64,000 bases of DNA from Endomychus coccineus (taxonomy: Eukaryota > Arthropoda > Insecta > Coleoptera > Endomychidae). Both the position numbers and the translations under genes were made by a program. The stretch spans positions 136,555,726 through 136,619,725 of the forward strand of contig OY294067.1 of assembly GCA_958510875.1 (NCBI GenBank), read 5' to 3'. The notes below the pieces were generated by a model that saw nothing but the letters and a program-made list of their open reading frames with translations, searched no databases and was not told the origin of the DNA. Of this stretch, positions 24,300 through 36,637 are shown piece by piece (the first letter of the stretch is position 1; each line of letters opens with the position of its first letter).

Positions 24300-26433
24300 T
24301 TTGTTACTTTTGACAAGGCAAATGATGGGTTCGAACTGCTAAGATCTGTACAAGTCATACTAAGAACCACACATCGATGCAGACCCTTCAAACTAAGAAG
24401 TCACCCACCTCCCGGGTGACGTCGGAGATAAATGCGGGGAACAACCTAGGATGCAAACTGTGACGGATATGCATCATTTTCCGGGTATCTTTGTTAGCTT
24501 CTAAGATATAGCGCTAGAAGAGCACTATTAAAAAAAGGAAGACAACTAGGAGATATTCATATTTTCAAGGCCTACTATAGTCTGCTGAACGGTTCGAAAT
24601 TTTAGAACCTCCATTAGGCATTTTTTTTTCGTTAAGGTGAGTTTTCGATTTGGTCATATCTCACTCAGCTATATACTAAGTTCCAGCGCAATATATCATA
24701 AATGGTGTTAGTTATACAATTACAATTTTTCAAATATATACATTTTTCACTAACCTTATAACGTGTCCTTGCGACTTTTCGGTAAAATGCTTATTTCAAA
24801 TCCTCGGGCACCAGATTTTCTGAAGGTTAACTCCTTTTTGAAGACTTCTGCTAGGGTCTTCACCACAAGGCTTGTCACTCTGCTATCTATAGATAGCCTT
24901 GTCCCTAGGGTAGCTACAGTGAAGTATAACCAGAGTCCAATGGGCAGAAAACAGTATCAAAATTGTAGGCTTTAGTTACAATTGATACCAGGTTAAAACT
25001 TAGCTCGTTCGATGATGGAGCAGAAATAATTTAATAAAACGGGGAATTCCAAATATCAAAATATATAATAAATATAACAAGTACACTTTCAGAATAATCA
25101 ATATAAATGCAATTGAACGGTATTATTTACAAAGATTTCACCCAGACGGAAAATGTAATGAAGCTCAAACAGTAAATGAAAGAAAGCTCTTTCATCATAT
25201 CTACTTTACGATGTGTTCGGTATTTAAATTCAATTCAGCGGTACGGAATCGGTTGACAAATGATTCAGAATGATCAATTTGCGGAAAAGTACGAATCAAA
25301 CAGGTCCTAGCGTAATGAGCGGTATTCGGTAAATTTTAGATAGCAACACTAATAAATGAAATGTTTAAATCACACTACGATATATTCGGTTATAAATCCG
25401 GTTGGTTTGGAAAATATTGTTTTGCACTAGATTGTACGATATCAGATTTTACGGTATTTTCGGATAATGACTCTGATTGAGTTTATTCTGTCACCTCACC
25501 CACCCTTGTACTAGCTTTCATGGAGCGCCCGGTAATCGTATGGCAGTGTAGATTTCATATACTTTACAGATTCAGAATCTAGACAATTATGGCTTATACT
25601 TCCGGTACAGGCACATCGTGTACAAGTCCTAAATATCGTATCTGCGATAACCCCTATATTCACGGCCGAGGACTTCTCATAGTATTAAGGGAATTATTAC
25701 GATTCTCAATCACACAACCACCCCCAGCTTATACTTCCGGTACAGGCACAGCGTGAACAAGCCGTTGGCGATTTGGCCGTCTAAGATATACTTATACTTC
25801 CGGTACAGGCATGGCATGCACAAATATACCAAAGACGCCCCTGTCGTTCAACATAAACACTCTGTACACACTATACAATTACTTGAATATTTGAATTCAC
25901 GCGCGCATTCAAATCGTGCGCGGTCGACCTATGACGGGATAAACTCAAATCTAACAATTCAAATTACTGAATGCTACGGAACTCAGGTATCGTACGAACG
26001 TTCACCAATTACAAAAATTACGGAAATCAATATATCGTAATGCTCAAAAATATAACAATATGCTATCAATTACCTTTTGTAAAATTCACAAACACAAACG
26101 GAACACTATTGTTACTTCACAGTTTAAATCTGACTCAAACTCGGATTTTCAATTTACTTCGATTCTTGTCTTAATTTCACCTCAACGGTACTGATTTATA
26201 ATCACAAAAGAGCACTCATACTGATAATAAGTAAGTTTATTTAGCATATAGCTATACAGTTGATTTATAATGTATAAATTACTTATGTTTCCAGGAAAAC
26301 AACATACAATAATAAATACAGTATCATATATACATACATACCTATATATACACATACCTATTTATGTATACATACATCATCACATACATGCTCATATATA
26401 CACATATGTATATATATATAAAAGTTTTTTGTT

Positions 26434-29104
26434 TTAGCAATTTACCTTTTGTAAATGAATATATTTCAATAACTGTTTTTTGAATATTTTTATAGATGGG
26501 GTGTTTTTTATAGGGATTGGTAAATTATTGAATACAATCATACCTTTATAGAAAATACCCCTTTTAGTGCTCATCAAATTGGTGTGTTTAATATTGATAT
26601 GATCTTTTTGTCTTGTATTGTGTGAATGAATACTACTTACATCCGCAATGTTTTTTTTTAAATACACTGGAGATATGTTATTAACTATTTTATAAATAAA
26701 TATTAATGTGTTATACAGAATTACCTTTTCTATAGATAACCAGTTCAATTTTTGCAGCATGGTTTTTATATTTGTTCTTTTATTACAATTTAAAATTAAT
26801 CTCATACATTTGTTTTGTTGTACTTGTAGTTTTTTTATTTCTGTTTTGTTGCACATAAATAATACACTAGCACAATAAATGTGGTTTGATGATGGTGTTA
26901 TATATTGTGAGTTTGGCCCAATTACTTAAATGTTTAGAAATTCTATATACAAAACCAACTTTTTTAGCAATTTTTTTAGTTAAATAGTTTATGTGTTCTT
27001 TAAAATTCAATTTATTATCAATAATAATACCTAAATATTCAATATTATCCACTCTTTCTAATACAACATCATTCAGACTAATTTTTATTTGTTTATCTTT
27101 AGTCAGAGTGTTATCACCAAAAACTATAAATTTGCACTTACTTGTATTTAATATTAAATTATTGTTTGAAAACCATAAATAAAATTTTTCAAGGATATTG
27201 TTCATTTTATTAGCTAAGGAAATTATATCAACACCAGATGAATAAATAACTATATCATCCGCAAATAAATGTATACTACATTCGTTGTTAACTAATATAT
27301 CGTTTATAAATAATATGAATAGAAGTGGTCCTAATACTGTTCCTCGCGGGATTCCGAATTTTGTTCTTATTTTCTGTGATTTAATATAATTAAATTTAGT
27401 TTGTTGCATCCTATTATTTAGATAATTCTTGAACCACTCTAAAACAACACCTTGTATCCCAAAATATTGTTTTAATTTTTGTAGCAGTATTTCACGGTCT
27501 ACCTACTTTTTTCAAGTCTAGAAAAACAGCAATTACTATTTTGCCACTGTCGACAAGGGTCTTGATATCATATATAACTTTTTGTATAGCTGTTTCACAT
27601 GAGTGTCCTTGTCTAAAACCGGATTGATATTCACCTATTAAATCATTATTTGTAATATGTTTTGAAATTTGTGAAGAGACAACTAATTCTAAGATCTTTT
27701 CGATAGAGGTGACCATATTTAGAGGCCTAGATTCCTCGCATTTATTAGTTCCAGTTATTTTGGGAATTGGTATTATGGTAGAGAGTTTTAAGATATTTGG
27801 AAAAATTCCGTTGACAAGAGATGTATTTATACAATGTAATAGTCCATATCCTAATTGATAGAAACAGTTTTTTAATAATTTAATGCCTTTGAAATCTTCT
27901 GAAAACTTATTTTCTTGACTAAAGATAATTTGTGTAAGAGTATCAATGTTAATTATTTCAAAGTATTCAAATGATGCCTTCCATATAAGCATTCTATTCA
28001 ATACAAATGATTTTCTATTTACAATAAGTTTATCTATGATATCAACAAAATATGTATTGAAGCCCTCAGCTATTTCTAGGTTATTATCTCTCATTTTACC
28101 ATGAAAGGATATAGCTGTAATTTCTGAGTGTTCATTTTTTAATAATGTTTTTAAGATTTTCCACATTAGAAATGGATTATTTTTACCACTATCTTTGTTA
28201 TAAAATTGAATTTTCTCTTTTTTGATTATAGAAACACAGTTATTTCTTTTGAATTTATATTCAATCCAATCCTCATTACAACCTGTTGATTTGAAAAATT
28301 TATAGGCTAGATTCCGTTGTTTAATTGCATTTCTGACATTGTTAAACCAATTGAGATTTATTCGTCGAGTATTTTCATTTTTAAAGGGGAATTTTTATTT
28401 AGCAATTCACTGATATTTTTAATAAATGAATCAAAGAGTTTATTTACTTATGTTAATTCGTAATGCCAATTCATATTTATTTAGAATAAGTTACTAATTT
28501 CATTTCTTTTATTGGATATAAGTTTGAATTTATGGAAAGTATTTCATGATCTGTTATTTCATAATTAGAGTTTATATTGACTATTAAATGATAAATATTA
28601 GAAAATACTAAATCAATAATGGTTTTACTATATGAAGTTGTTCTTGTTGGTTTATCTATATATTGTTTCATTCCTGCTTGTGATGTTATTACTTTAATAC
28701 GTTCAGAATATGTAGTTTTATTAGCCCAATTTATATTATAATCTCCAACTAATATATATAGTTGTGTCAAATCAAAGTTGTTCATATATTCTTCAAGAAA
28801 ATTGCAAAATTCTGCATCACTAGCACTTGGTGAATGATAAATACATCCCATAAAAAATTTCTTTGTTATATTTAATTTGTAACATTAAACACCAATAATT
28901 TGAACCAAAAGAGATATTATGTATAATATTTGCAGAACAAGAGACATGTACATGTATTAAGACACCACCTGTATGTCTGCTATGTGAATTGCATCGATAT
29001 AAATTAAATTTAAGTATACTTAGTTCAATATCAAAAATTTCGTCAGTTACATGTGTTTCGCTAAGACATATAATTTTAGGTTTCGTATTATTACAGGAGA
29101 ACAT
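26434..29104 (-). pseudogene. LINE ORF2: endonuclease and reverse transcriptase, frameshifted
   Basis: The 5' part shows an APE-type endonuclease: KIICLSETHVTDE, then YILVGDYNINWANK, SYSKTIIDLVFSN and EITDHEIL. The RT follows: STIIPIPKITGTNKCEESRPL, GEYQSGFRQGHSCETAI, VIAVFLDLKKV (motif A, FD altered to LK), GIPRGTVLGPLLFILFINDI (motif B) and HLFADDIVIYSSG with the catalytic ADD. The C-terminal part has KKVGFVYRISKHL and LQVQQNKCMRLIL. Breaks near 28,830, 28,200-28,480, 27,450-27,490 and 26,860 divide it into at least five frames, so it is not functional. Confidence 0.9.
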
Positions 29105-29216
29105 GAATTCATCTTTATGTTTGAGGAAGCTTTGTGAATTGCAATAAATAATTTCATCAGTGTTAATGGTTTTTTTTAATGAATTTATTTGATTTATTAT
29201 TTACAACTGGTAATTG

Positions 29217-29762
29217 CTATACTATGTTTTGGTCGATTTGTGATTTTGATTTTACTATTTCAATTTTATTGAGCAATATTTTACAGTTATAGTCAAATGG
29301 TGAATGATTTGTATTTAATTGAGTAAAATATTGTTTATTTGATTCTTCACAGTTAGGGCAAAGTTTGTTCTCACTATTTTTTATTTCACATTCTTCAGTA
29401 AGGTGATTTGTGTTACCACATTTCAAGCATATTGTTTTTTTAGTACAATATTGAGCACTGTGTCCAAAACCTGCACAATTATAACATCTGTAGAAATTGA
29501 AATATTCATATACTGAACATGCACCAAATTTGATACATAAGCCCCATTATCAATGATTTTTTTATATGTATCTCTGTCACATTCAATGATTGCATACCAA
29601 TTTTTTATCATTTTTATAGTTACAAGAAGGCATATAACTGCATTCTGCTGGATCCATTGGTTTTGATTCACTATGGCTTTAATTAATTCATCTTCATTCA
29701 GTTCTTCTTTGAGTCCTACTATTTTGATCATTGGTTTCTTTGGTTTTGGAGAGCTTATGTTA
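29217..29762 (-). pseudogene. LINE ORF1, C-terminal half with CCHC knuckles
   Basis: This side of the hAT insertion continues ORF1 with MIKIVGLKEELNEDELIKAI, an RRM-like segment typical of Gag-like ORF1 proteins. After one frameshift come zinc knuckles (CYNCAGFGHS, then LKCGNTNHLTEEC) and a CPNC motif. It is the downstream continuation of the half at 31,989-33,010, joined at the duplicated ATATTTAT. Confidence 0.8.
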
Positions 29763-29770
29763 TATTTATC

Positions 29771-31980
29771 AGTGGCGGCTCGTGAACTTTTTAAGAGAGG
29801 AGGCTGGACATAAAACGTTTTTTTAAAAATATACTCTACTCAGCCAATTAATTTAGCTTTTGCACAGCGACCGTACCAGCTACTTCAGTGACAAAATCAA
29901 TTGTTGCCGAGCAAGAACCAACGTGGAGGTGTAAAGTTTCTCTTGGCAAAATAATTTTTTGTTTTTTGTTTTTTTTTTGGATTTTTGATATTATTTTTTT
30001 TGGAATTTTTCATATTTTGTTTATTTTTATTAATTTTATTAACTTTTTTTTATATATTAACGGAATTCTACGGTCTTCAGTTTGCAAAAAATGATCAATA
30101 ATATTATCATAAAATGTATCATTTCTTTTTCATTGTATAAACGATTTTGGTCCATTGTATTTCGCATGTAAGTTTTAATTCGTTTAAGAGTAGAAAATGA
30201 TCTCTCCACCGATGCCGACGTGACAGGAATGGTGACTGTCAAACAAAGTAGTTTATAAAACTGAGGTAAAACTTGTTGCAAATCATTGTCTATCATATAT
30301 TTTATCATATCGGGGTGACTGTCGTACTGGCCTAAAATATCTTTATCCGAGTATAAAACGCATAGTTCATTGTGCAGTGTTATTTTATACAAAATTTATA
30401 TTTTAGAACTAAGTTATCTAAAAGTGTATTGGGAAACTCTTTTGGAAAAGATTCGAAAAATCTTCTATTCGTCAAGTCGAAAAACTTCAATTCATGTAAA
30501 TCGGAAAATCGAATCTCAATTTGACCTTTAATAGTATCTAAAATTTCATAAAAAAGTTGTTTATAATGTAGTTTCTTGTCTACCAAATTATATGTTTTCC
30601 TCCTTTTCGCGGGAGGAGCCTCATCAGTTGAAAAATTTTCAAATAAAATATTAAAATGAAATACTGTATTACGGAAACTTGAAATTTTATCAATGAGATG
30701 TTTTAAACGATCTCTTGAATAAATTATATCAGTGAATTTATATAGTAAAATTTGAAAAATAAGATCAGTTTGTTCAAATATTAATTTTAAAGTATCAAGA
30801 AAAAACAAAAATTCTTCATTTTCTAAATAAGATTTTAAACCAACAGCAGCATTTAATGAAACCTGATCTGTCGAAAAGTCATCACTGTTTAATATAAATC
30901 AAATGTTTCAATTAATTTGTCTTTATTTTTGTGGATGTAAACACTGCACGTGATGTAAAAATCCATCGACTTGGAGTATTACAGGGAATCCTGTTTCCTA
31001 CTATGTTATTCAAAATTTCAGTTCGTTTGGTGGATTTGCTAAAAAAATTTGAAAATGAATATAAGTTGGAACAAAAAGTCTACCTTCCTTAATGGAATTA
31101 CATGCATTACTTAAAACCAAATTCATGTTGTGAGCGTAACAATGGGTGAAAATAGCCTGAGGCGAAACTGATTTTATTTTTGTTTGAAGACCGTTTAAAT
31201 GTCCCGCCATTACAGATACGCCGTCGTAGGTTTGAGCAATTACTTAATTTATTCGCAAAGTCAAATCGTTCAAATGGTTCCATTAAGAAATTAAATGAAT
31301 TGATCGCTGTTTCTATTTCGCCTGTACGAGCAGAATCAATCACATTAACAATATTCTGTTTACCGGTTAATTCAAACTTAATACTCGATGTAATATGATT
31401 TTGAAACTTACCTATGCTGTCATAACTAATCTTTTCAAATCCGGTAAAGATCGTTTGTTTTTGAAGAACACTTTTCTATCATATGTTAATCCACTAAATG
31501 GATTTTCTAAGAACTCAGCACTCATCATTTTAACGTTCACCGATTCCGATGAGATAAATTATAACTTAACTACTTAACCTTACTACGCCTCGCGGAATAA
31601 AAACAACAACTAACCGAACACGTCGCATTCTTCAGCAGCGGGAGGCGGGAGCAAGTAATCGTATTTCATTCGACCGACGAATGGATACGAGAAGCTAGCC
31701 AACCTAGACTGTTGCCATATTCGCTGTTTTACCCCACTTAACAATTGAATGATTGGAAAAACGGCAACTGTGTTGACCACACGTATTTAGCGTTTGAGAT
31801 ATATAGAGAATCTAGCCTCTGGCCAATGTTGCCAGGTTGAAAATAACTACTGAGAACGGGGAATTGATTGTAAAATTTAAAGAATTATCAGAGAAACATG
31901 AAATAAAATGGAGAATGATCATTAAGATAAATTGGTGAGGAGGCTGAGCCTCCTTAGCCTCCTTCGAGGAGCCGCCACTG
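29771..31980 (-). mobile_element. hAT transposon inserted in LINE ORF1
   Basis: The ends are inverted repeats starting CAGTGGCGGCTC on both sides. The 8-bp target duplication ATATTTAT (29,763-29,770 and 31,981-31,988) is perfect and is the length typical of hAT elements. The element is 2210 bp and oriented like its host LINE. Removing it and one copy of the duplication restores the ORF1 reading frame. This makes it the youngest of the three nested insertions. Confidence 0.95.
30057..31343 (-). pseudogene. hAT transposase, decayed (ZMYM1-like type)
   Basis: Fragments on the minus strand run in order. The first has GHLNGLQTKI...FTHCYAHNMNLVLSNAC, the usual middle section of this transposase class. 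Next is a helical region with APPAKRRKTYNL. Last is the C-terminal dimerisation domain, LCLTVTIPVTSASVERSFS and LKRIKTYMRNTM. Frameshifts and stops between fragments and a missing N-terminal zinc finger show it is inactive. Confidence 0.85.
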
Positions 31981-31988
31981 ATATTTAT

Positions 31989-33010
31989 TACCTAATTTCC
32001 TTTCAGTTTCCGCTCTCATTTTTTCGCGGTCATTTCCATTTTCGCAAGTAATTAATAACCCACCTTCATTGATGTTACTCACATTAGAAATAGCTATTTT
32101 TGAGTCTTGTGGTTTAATATATTTATACAAATCATTTTTGCTCTTTTCATGGTCTTGTTTTTCTTTCGGTTTTATTATTAAAATATTTATATTTATAATT
32201 GGTAAATTTTTATTTTTACTCACTATTCTTCTTGTATCAGTATTAATTGTATCCATATTATTTTCACTTAGATCATCCATTGGGTTATCTATTGGTAGTT
32301 TACTTGCGTTTTGATTATTTTTTAAAATATCAGAGTATGTTACAACATATTTTTCTATATATTCAGAAGCTTTTTTTATTGAATTGATTTCCAACAACAT
32401 TTCTGGTTTTAAATGTTCAATTTTGTTTGTAAAGTCAGTTGAAACTTTTTCAAGACAATCCAATGAGTTAGGTAATTTTGATTTTTCAAATATAGTATTT
32501 TCTAATCCATCAATTTCCTTTGACTGTCTTGTGTTTGTGGTTTTGAGATTTGCTATTTCATTTTTTAGAAATATATTCTCCGTTTTATTATCAGCATTCT
32601 TTTGTATAACTGTTGGTATAACTTCTTCTGCTTGATACTTTTCTTCTTCTTTTTTCAGTAAGTTAAGTTTCAATTGTTTAATATCCAATATTAGTTTCTC
32701 CTTATCTTCTGTTAATTGTTTGATATTTTCTAAGACGGTTTCTTTACTAACATAGTTATCTTCTTTAAGTTTATTGACTTCTTTTTCTGATTTACGGTTT
32801 GAATTCATGACTGTTTCAACATCGGTATCTTGGTTTAGTTCTAAGCAGGTATTGCTTTAACTAATTTTTTGATAATTCCATACATCTTAGTTCAGTTGGA
32901 GATAATAGTGTAAACTTTTTACAGTATATTTTCAGACAGGAATCACATTTAAAACGACTTTTTTGGTCACCTTCTTGCTTACATTGATAACAATTTATTT
33001 TTAGTTTTTT
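31989..33010 (-). pseudogene. LINE ORF1, N-terminal half with zinc finger and coiled coil
   Basis: The N-terminal part reads CYQCKQEGDQ...RFKCDSCLKIYCKK, a PHD-like CxxC finger, followed by a stop. A 284-aa frame from 32,808 then gives a strongly charged coiled coil (VLENIKQLTEDKEKLILDIK; KSEKEVNKLKED), then an RRM-like start, KPKEKQDHEKSKNDLYKYI. The frame is cut at the hAT end (residues NKYQ followed by transposon sequence). Together with 29,217-29,762 it forms one Gag-like ORF1. Confidence 0.8.
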
Positions 33011-33600
33011 GATTGAAATTCAAAAACACAAGAGAGCACAAAAGGGCAACTGTATTGATTGCTAATCAAAATCACAAAAGAGCGATCTTTTGTTTGTCAC
33101 GGCTTTTACATGTTTCCAGAGGTTCTGGACAGGTCTCCTCCACCAATTCCTTATTTTGTGCCAAGGGTTTTTTACTTATGCCCCGAACAATACTTAAAAG
33201 TGACGCTACTTTTTAGATCTAAAATTCGCGCACATGATATCACACCAGTTCCTTTCGGCGGAGTAAGCAAGTGTTATCGGAGTTTTTTGGTTGTTCGCCC
33301 TTTTTATACAAAAGGTTGCACGAAGTTTGATGCGTTAACTTGGCCAGACCCCTGTTTTTGAAACATATTTTATCGGAATGAAATGCAATTTTCAACGGGC
33401 ATGAATTTGATTCATCTATTTGAATAATTACACTTATTCGAAATTACGGAGATTTAGAAAAGTGGCAATCACGGAATACACATTCGGAATTCATTCATAT
33501 CTATTGGAATAATGAACTGTTAAACTGAGATTACATGTAACATCCGTATTTACTGCCTGATCTAAAATAAAGAATCTTCCAAAATTTAAGCTTCGTTACA

Positions 33601-33610
33601 TCCCCCCCTA
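33601..33610 (-). other. Polypurine tract of the Gypsy element
   Basis: Minus strand reads TAGGGGGGGA directly before the LTR start TGTAACG. It marks the 3' LTR boundary and fixes the orientation of the element. Confidence 0.85.
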
Positions 33611-33849
33611 AGTTCGGTTAAAATTTGACATCTTTTTCAGAATGGAAACTTGAAGATTTCTTTGGAACGGACAAACCTGAAACTTCTTTTCGGAATGAAA
33701 ATTTAAAACTTCTGCTTCGTCAGAACGGAAAACTTAAGACTGTTTCGGACTGGAAAGCTTGACCTCTTCTTCAGGACGGAACACTTGACCTCTTCATAGG
33801 ATCGAAAAACGGACAACTTCTTCTTCGGAACGGACAACTCAAAACATCT

Positions 33850-34212
33850 TCAGTGATTTCGCCGACATGGGCACGTTTGGCAGCGCACGCACCGCGGTCT
33901 CGGTGGTCTCGCTGGTACTACAAAGGATGGACGCACTGTTCGACTGCACCTTTCTCTCCGGTGTCCTGTATATCCACATCGCTCACATAAATCCCATAGC
34001 TGGACGGGTAGGTAGATTGGTTCCAGGTGCGTCGGGGTTTTCTTAACTTGAACTTGTTCGGACTCTGCTTCTTCCGGTTTCGGCGGATCCACCATATTTT
34101 GCAGTGCTTCGTCTAGCACTATCTCAATGGAATCGGACGGTTCGTACGACATATTATTACCCTGTGAACATTGGATCATAAGTAATTGTACTACTACTGA
34201 CACTTTGTCCAT
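33850..34212 (-). CDS. Small Cys-rich ORF downstream of Gypsy pol
   Basis: A 120-aa frame lies between pol and the 3' LTR. The N-terminal part is acidic (SYEPSDSIEIVLDEALQNM); a Pro/Glu-rich linker follows. The C-terminus has a CCHC knuckle, CERCGYTGHRRERC, and CVRCQTCPCRR. Its place after the integrase end suggests an accessory or leftover Gag-like product of the retrotransposon. No function is known to me. Confidence 0.5.
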   Translation of the reverse strand: MDKVSVVVQLLMIQCSQGNNMSYEPSDSIEIVLDEALQNMVDPPKPEEAESEQVQVKKTPTHLEPIYLPVQLWDLCERCGYTGHRRERCSRTVRPSFVVPARPPRPRCVRCQTCPCRRNH

Positions 34213-34244
34213 CGGTATCTATATTTTCGGTACCTCAATTCATG

Positions 34245-36514
34245 TCAACTTTCCGGAATGCCAGGAACATTATACGGCTTCAGATCTTTGACATGGACTC
34301 GTTTCACTTGCTTGCCATCTTCGCCTTTCAGGTCGTAAATGACCGGAGAAATTACTTTGATTACGGTAAACGGATCGGTATATTTCGAAGCCAATTTAGC
34401 GGCAAAATGTCGAACACTAGAAGACAGATGATGCTCTACCTTCATAACTTTATCACCCACTTGACAACGCCAATCTCGACGACGGAGATTGTAATAACGG
34501 CTTGGATGGGTAAAAGCACGGGATATCTGGATACGGACCAGTTGGTAAGTTTCGCGTAATTTGTCTAATCTAGTTCGGTGTTCTGAAATCTGTTCACGAT
34601 TCGGATCGGTCGGAATATTTTCCTCGGTCTTAACTAAAACTTAACTTAATACTCCTTTACGATATTTCACTTCAAAATCGTACTGCTGTAGGAAAATGCT
34701 CCACCGAGCCAATCTCCCACTCGGACTCTTTATTGAGTGAAGCCATTTCAATGACTGATGGTCGCTCAATACGGTAAATCTGTATCCTTCCAAATATGAT
34801 CTCATTTTATCAATGCCCCACACAATAGCCAAGCACTCTTTTTCGGTAACAGAGTAATTCTTTTCGGCGGCTGTTAATGTTCGGCTAACGTAAGCAATGA
34901 TTCGGTCGGCTCCCTCAATATTCTGGGTCAATGCCGCAGCAATTCCCACATCCGAAGCATTGGTTTGCAATATAAACAGCCGGTTGAAATCTGGACAAGC
35001 CAACACAGGGGCACTGGTCAACATATCTTTCAATTTGTTGAACGCGACTTGCTGCTCCTCTCCCCAACTCCAATGTCGATGCTTCCTCAATAAGGCGGTC
35101 AACGGACTGATAATTTTTGAAAAGGACGGTATGAAACGGTGGTACCACGAAGCTATTCCTAAGAAACGACGGAGTGCCCTCACTGTAGACGGGCTCGGAA
35201 TCTGCTGGATAGCTTCAATTTTCTCATGGTCGATATGAATACCCTCGGCGGTGACTACATGGCCTAAATATTTTATTGACGTGCGGCAGAACTGGCATTT
35301 TTCCGGGTTTATCTTCAGATTAGCTTTCCTTAATCGCCGGAAAACCTCTCTCAAATTCGTGAGATGTTCCTCGAACGTCTCTCCCAAAACAATAATGTCG
35401 TCCAAATAAGGAAAGGCGTGTGGATTCATATCCGGTCCGATGATGGTATCCATCAGCCTCTGAAGCGTTGCCGGTGCGGAATGTAAACCAAAGGCCATTA
35501 CCTTAAATTGGAATAAGCCACGGCCTGGTATAGTAAATGCTGTTATGGGTTTACTTTCCGGTGTCAGCGGTATTTGCCAATACCCTTGCTTCAAGCCAAT
35601 GCTAGTAATATATCTAGCACGCCGTAGTTTGTCCAAGATGGCACTTATGTAAGGCAGTGGATGTGCATCTTTCACGGAGACTTTATTTATCATCCGGAAA
35701 TCAATGCAAAATCTCGGTTTTCCATCTTTCTTCTTCACCACCACAACGGGTGAACTCGACGGACTACTTGACGGCTCGATGACTTCCTCTGCCAGCATTC
35801 GATCAACTTCCTCGTTGATGATTGCTTGTATCCTCGGATTCTGCGGTCGGCAACGCTGCTTCATCGTATCGGTCTTTGTTAATTTAATTTCGTGTTGAAC
35901 CAGCGGCGTGGTTCCTTAAATTCCTTCAAAATATTTCATTTCTGTTTTCAGAAATCGGTTCAATTTTTCCTGTTCAGTTCCCGACAATGTTGCTAGTTGT
36001 GTCTCCTCTTCATCACAGAAGCTTACACGTTTGACTGCATTCGGTCCGGAACTAGCTTCATTTGAAACTTTCTCACAATTTGTCCCAGTCAAATTGTCCT
36101 TATAATACACCCGAGCGGATGGTAGACGTATTGTAAACAAACCGGAGCTCAAAATCTCCATTCCTATTATCATATCCGATAATAACGACGGTGAATGCAC
36201 AAATTCTGCTTCAATCTCACCATAACCAAAATGCAATGAGATTCGGTACGCGGTAGTACTAGGAACCAAACTATCATTGGCCATCCTAGTGCCTACGCCT
36301 TACGGGGGACTGGCTGTAACCCAGAATCCTGACATAACTTAACAACTGCGTCATTGATGAAAGAACGAGTGGCTCCGGTGTCCACGAGAGCCGAAAAAGT
36401 TTTACCTAATACCCGGACTTTTATAAACGGTCGGTTTTCAGCTAAAGTTTGAGTAGCGGTATTTTTAAAACTAATTTTATCATCACACGGGGCTGAAACA
36501 CTCTCATTTATCAC
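34245..36514 (-). pseudogene. Gypsy pol: protease, RT, RNase H; integrase core deleted
   Basis: The protease has VLGKTFSALVDTGATRSFI with the active-site DTG. The 407-aa RT/RNase H frame (35,864-34,641) has CIDFRMINKVSVKD and FPYLDDIIVLGE (YLDD at residues 153-156), KYLGHVV and FLGIASWYHRFI. Two active-site changes are visible. Motif A reads SIGLKQGYW, with Gly at residue 90 where Asp is expected. RNase H reads LQTNASDVG, with Asn at residue 302 in place of the first Asp. Right after the tether region the sequence jumps to the C-terminal tail of integrase (VGDKVMKVEHHLSS and YTDPFTVIK...HVKDLKPYN, 34,460-34,245). The HHCC and DDE domains are therefore absent. Confidence 0.9.
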
Positions 36515-36637
36515 TTTATTGTTTTTCGTTTCTATAGCGGTCTCTACTTTATTTCTACTCTGACAGTCATTCGGTAATTTCGGTTTATTATCGGTATTAT
36601 CGGTATTACAATTAACGGTATTTTCAACGGCGGTGAG

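Larger units (their letters stand above)
26226..33013 (-). mobile_element. Jockey-superfamily-like LINE inserted in the LTR
   Basis: The intact LTR copy defines the insertion: CTGAT|TGAAATTC in the right LTR is split here at 26,225/33,014. TGAT is repeated at both edges and may be the target duplication. The minus strand holds ORF1 (coiled coil and zinc knuckles), then an APE-type endonuclease and reverse transcriptase, about 4.57 kb without the hAT insertion. It begins inside or just before ORF1, so it is probably 5'-truncated. Microsatellite-like TACATA text near 26,320-26,420 lies in its 3' part. Confidence 0.85.
24757..33600 (-). repeat. 3' LTR of the Gypsy element, split by a LINE insertion
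   Basis: 24,757-26,225 and 33,014-33,600 together match the right LTR. Without the insertion the length is 2056 bp, the same as the right LTR. The two LTRs differ by scattered substitutions and small indels, so the insertion of the Gypsy element is not very recent. Open frames inside the LTR appear in both copies and are not genes. Confidence 0.9.

Noticed and set aside
24763..26174. Small + strand frames repeated at 39,149-40,586 and 33,013-33,361 / 40,610-40,910
   Set aside because: They lie in the two LTR copies of the Gypsy element and are conserved only because the LTRs are duplicates.
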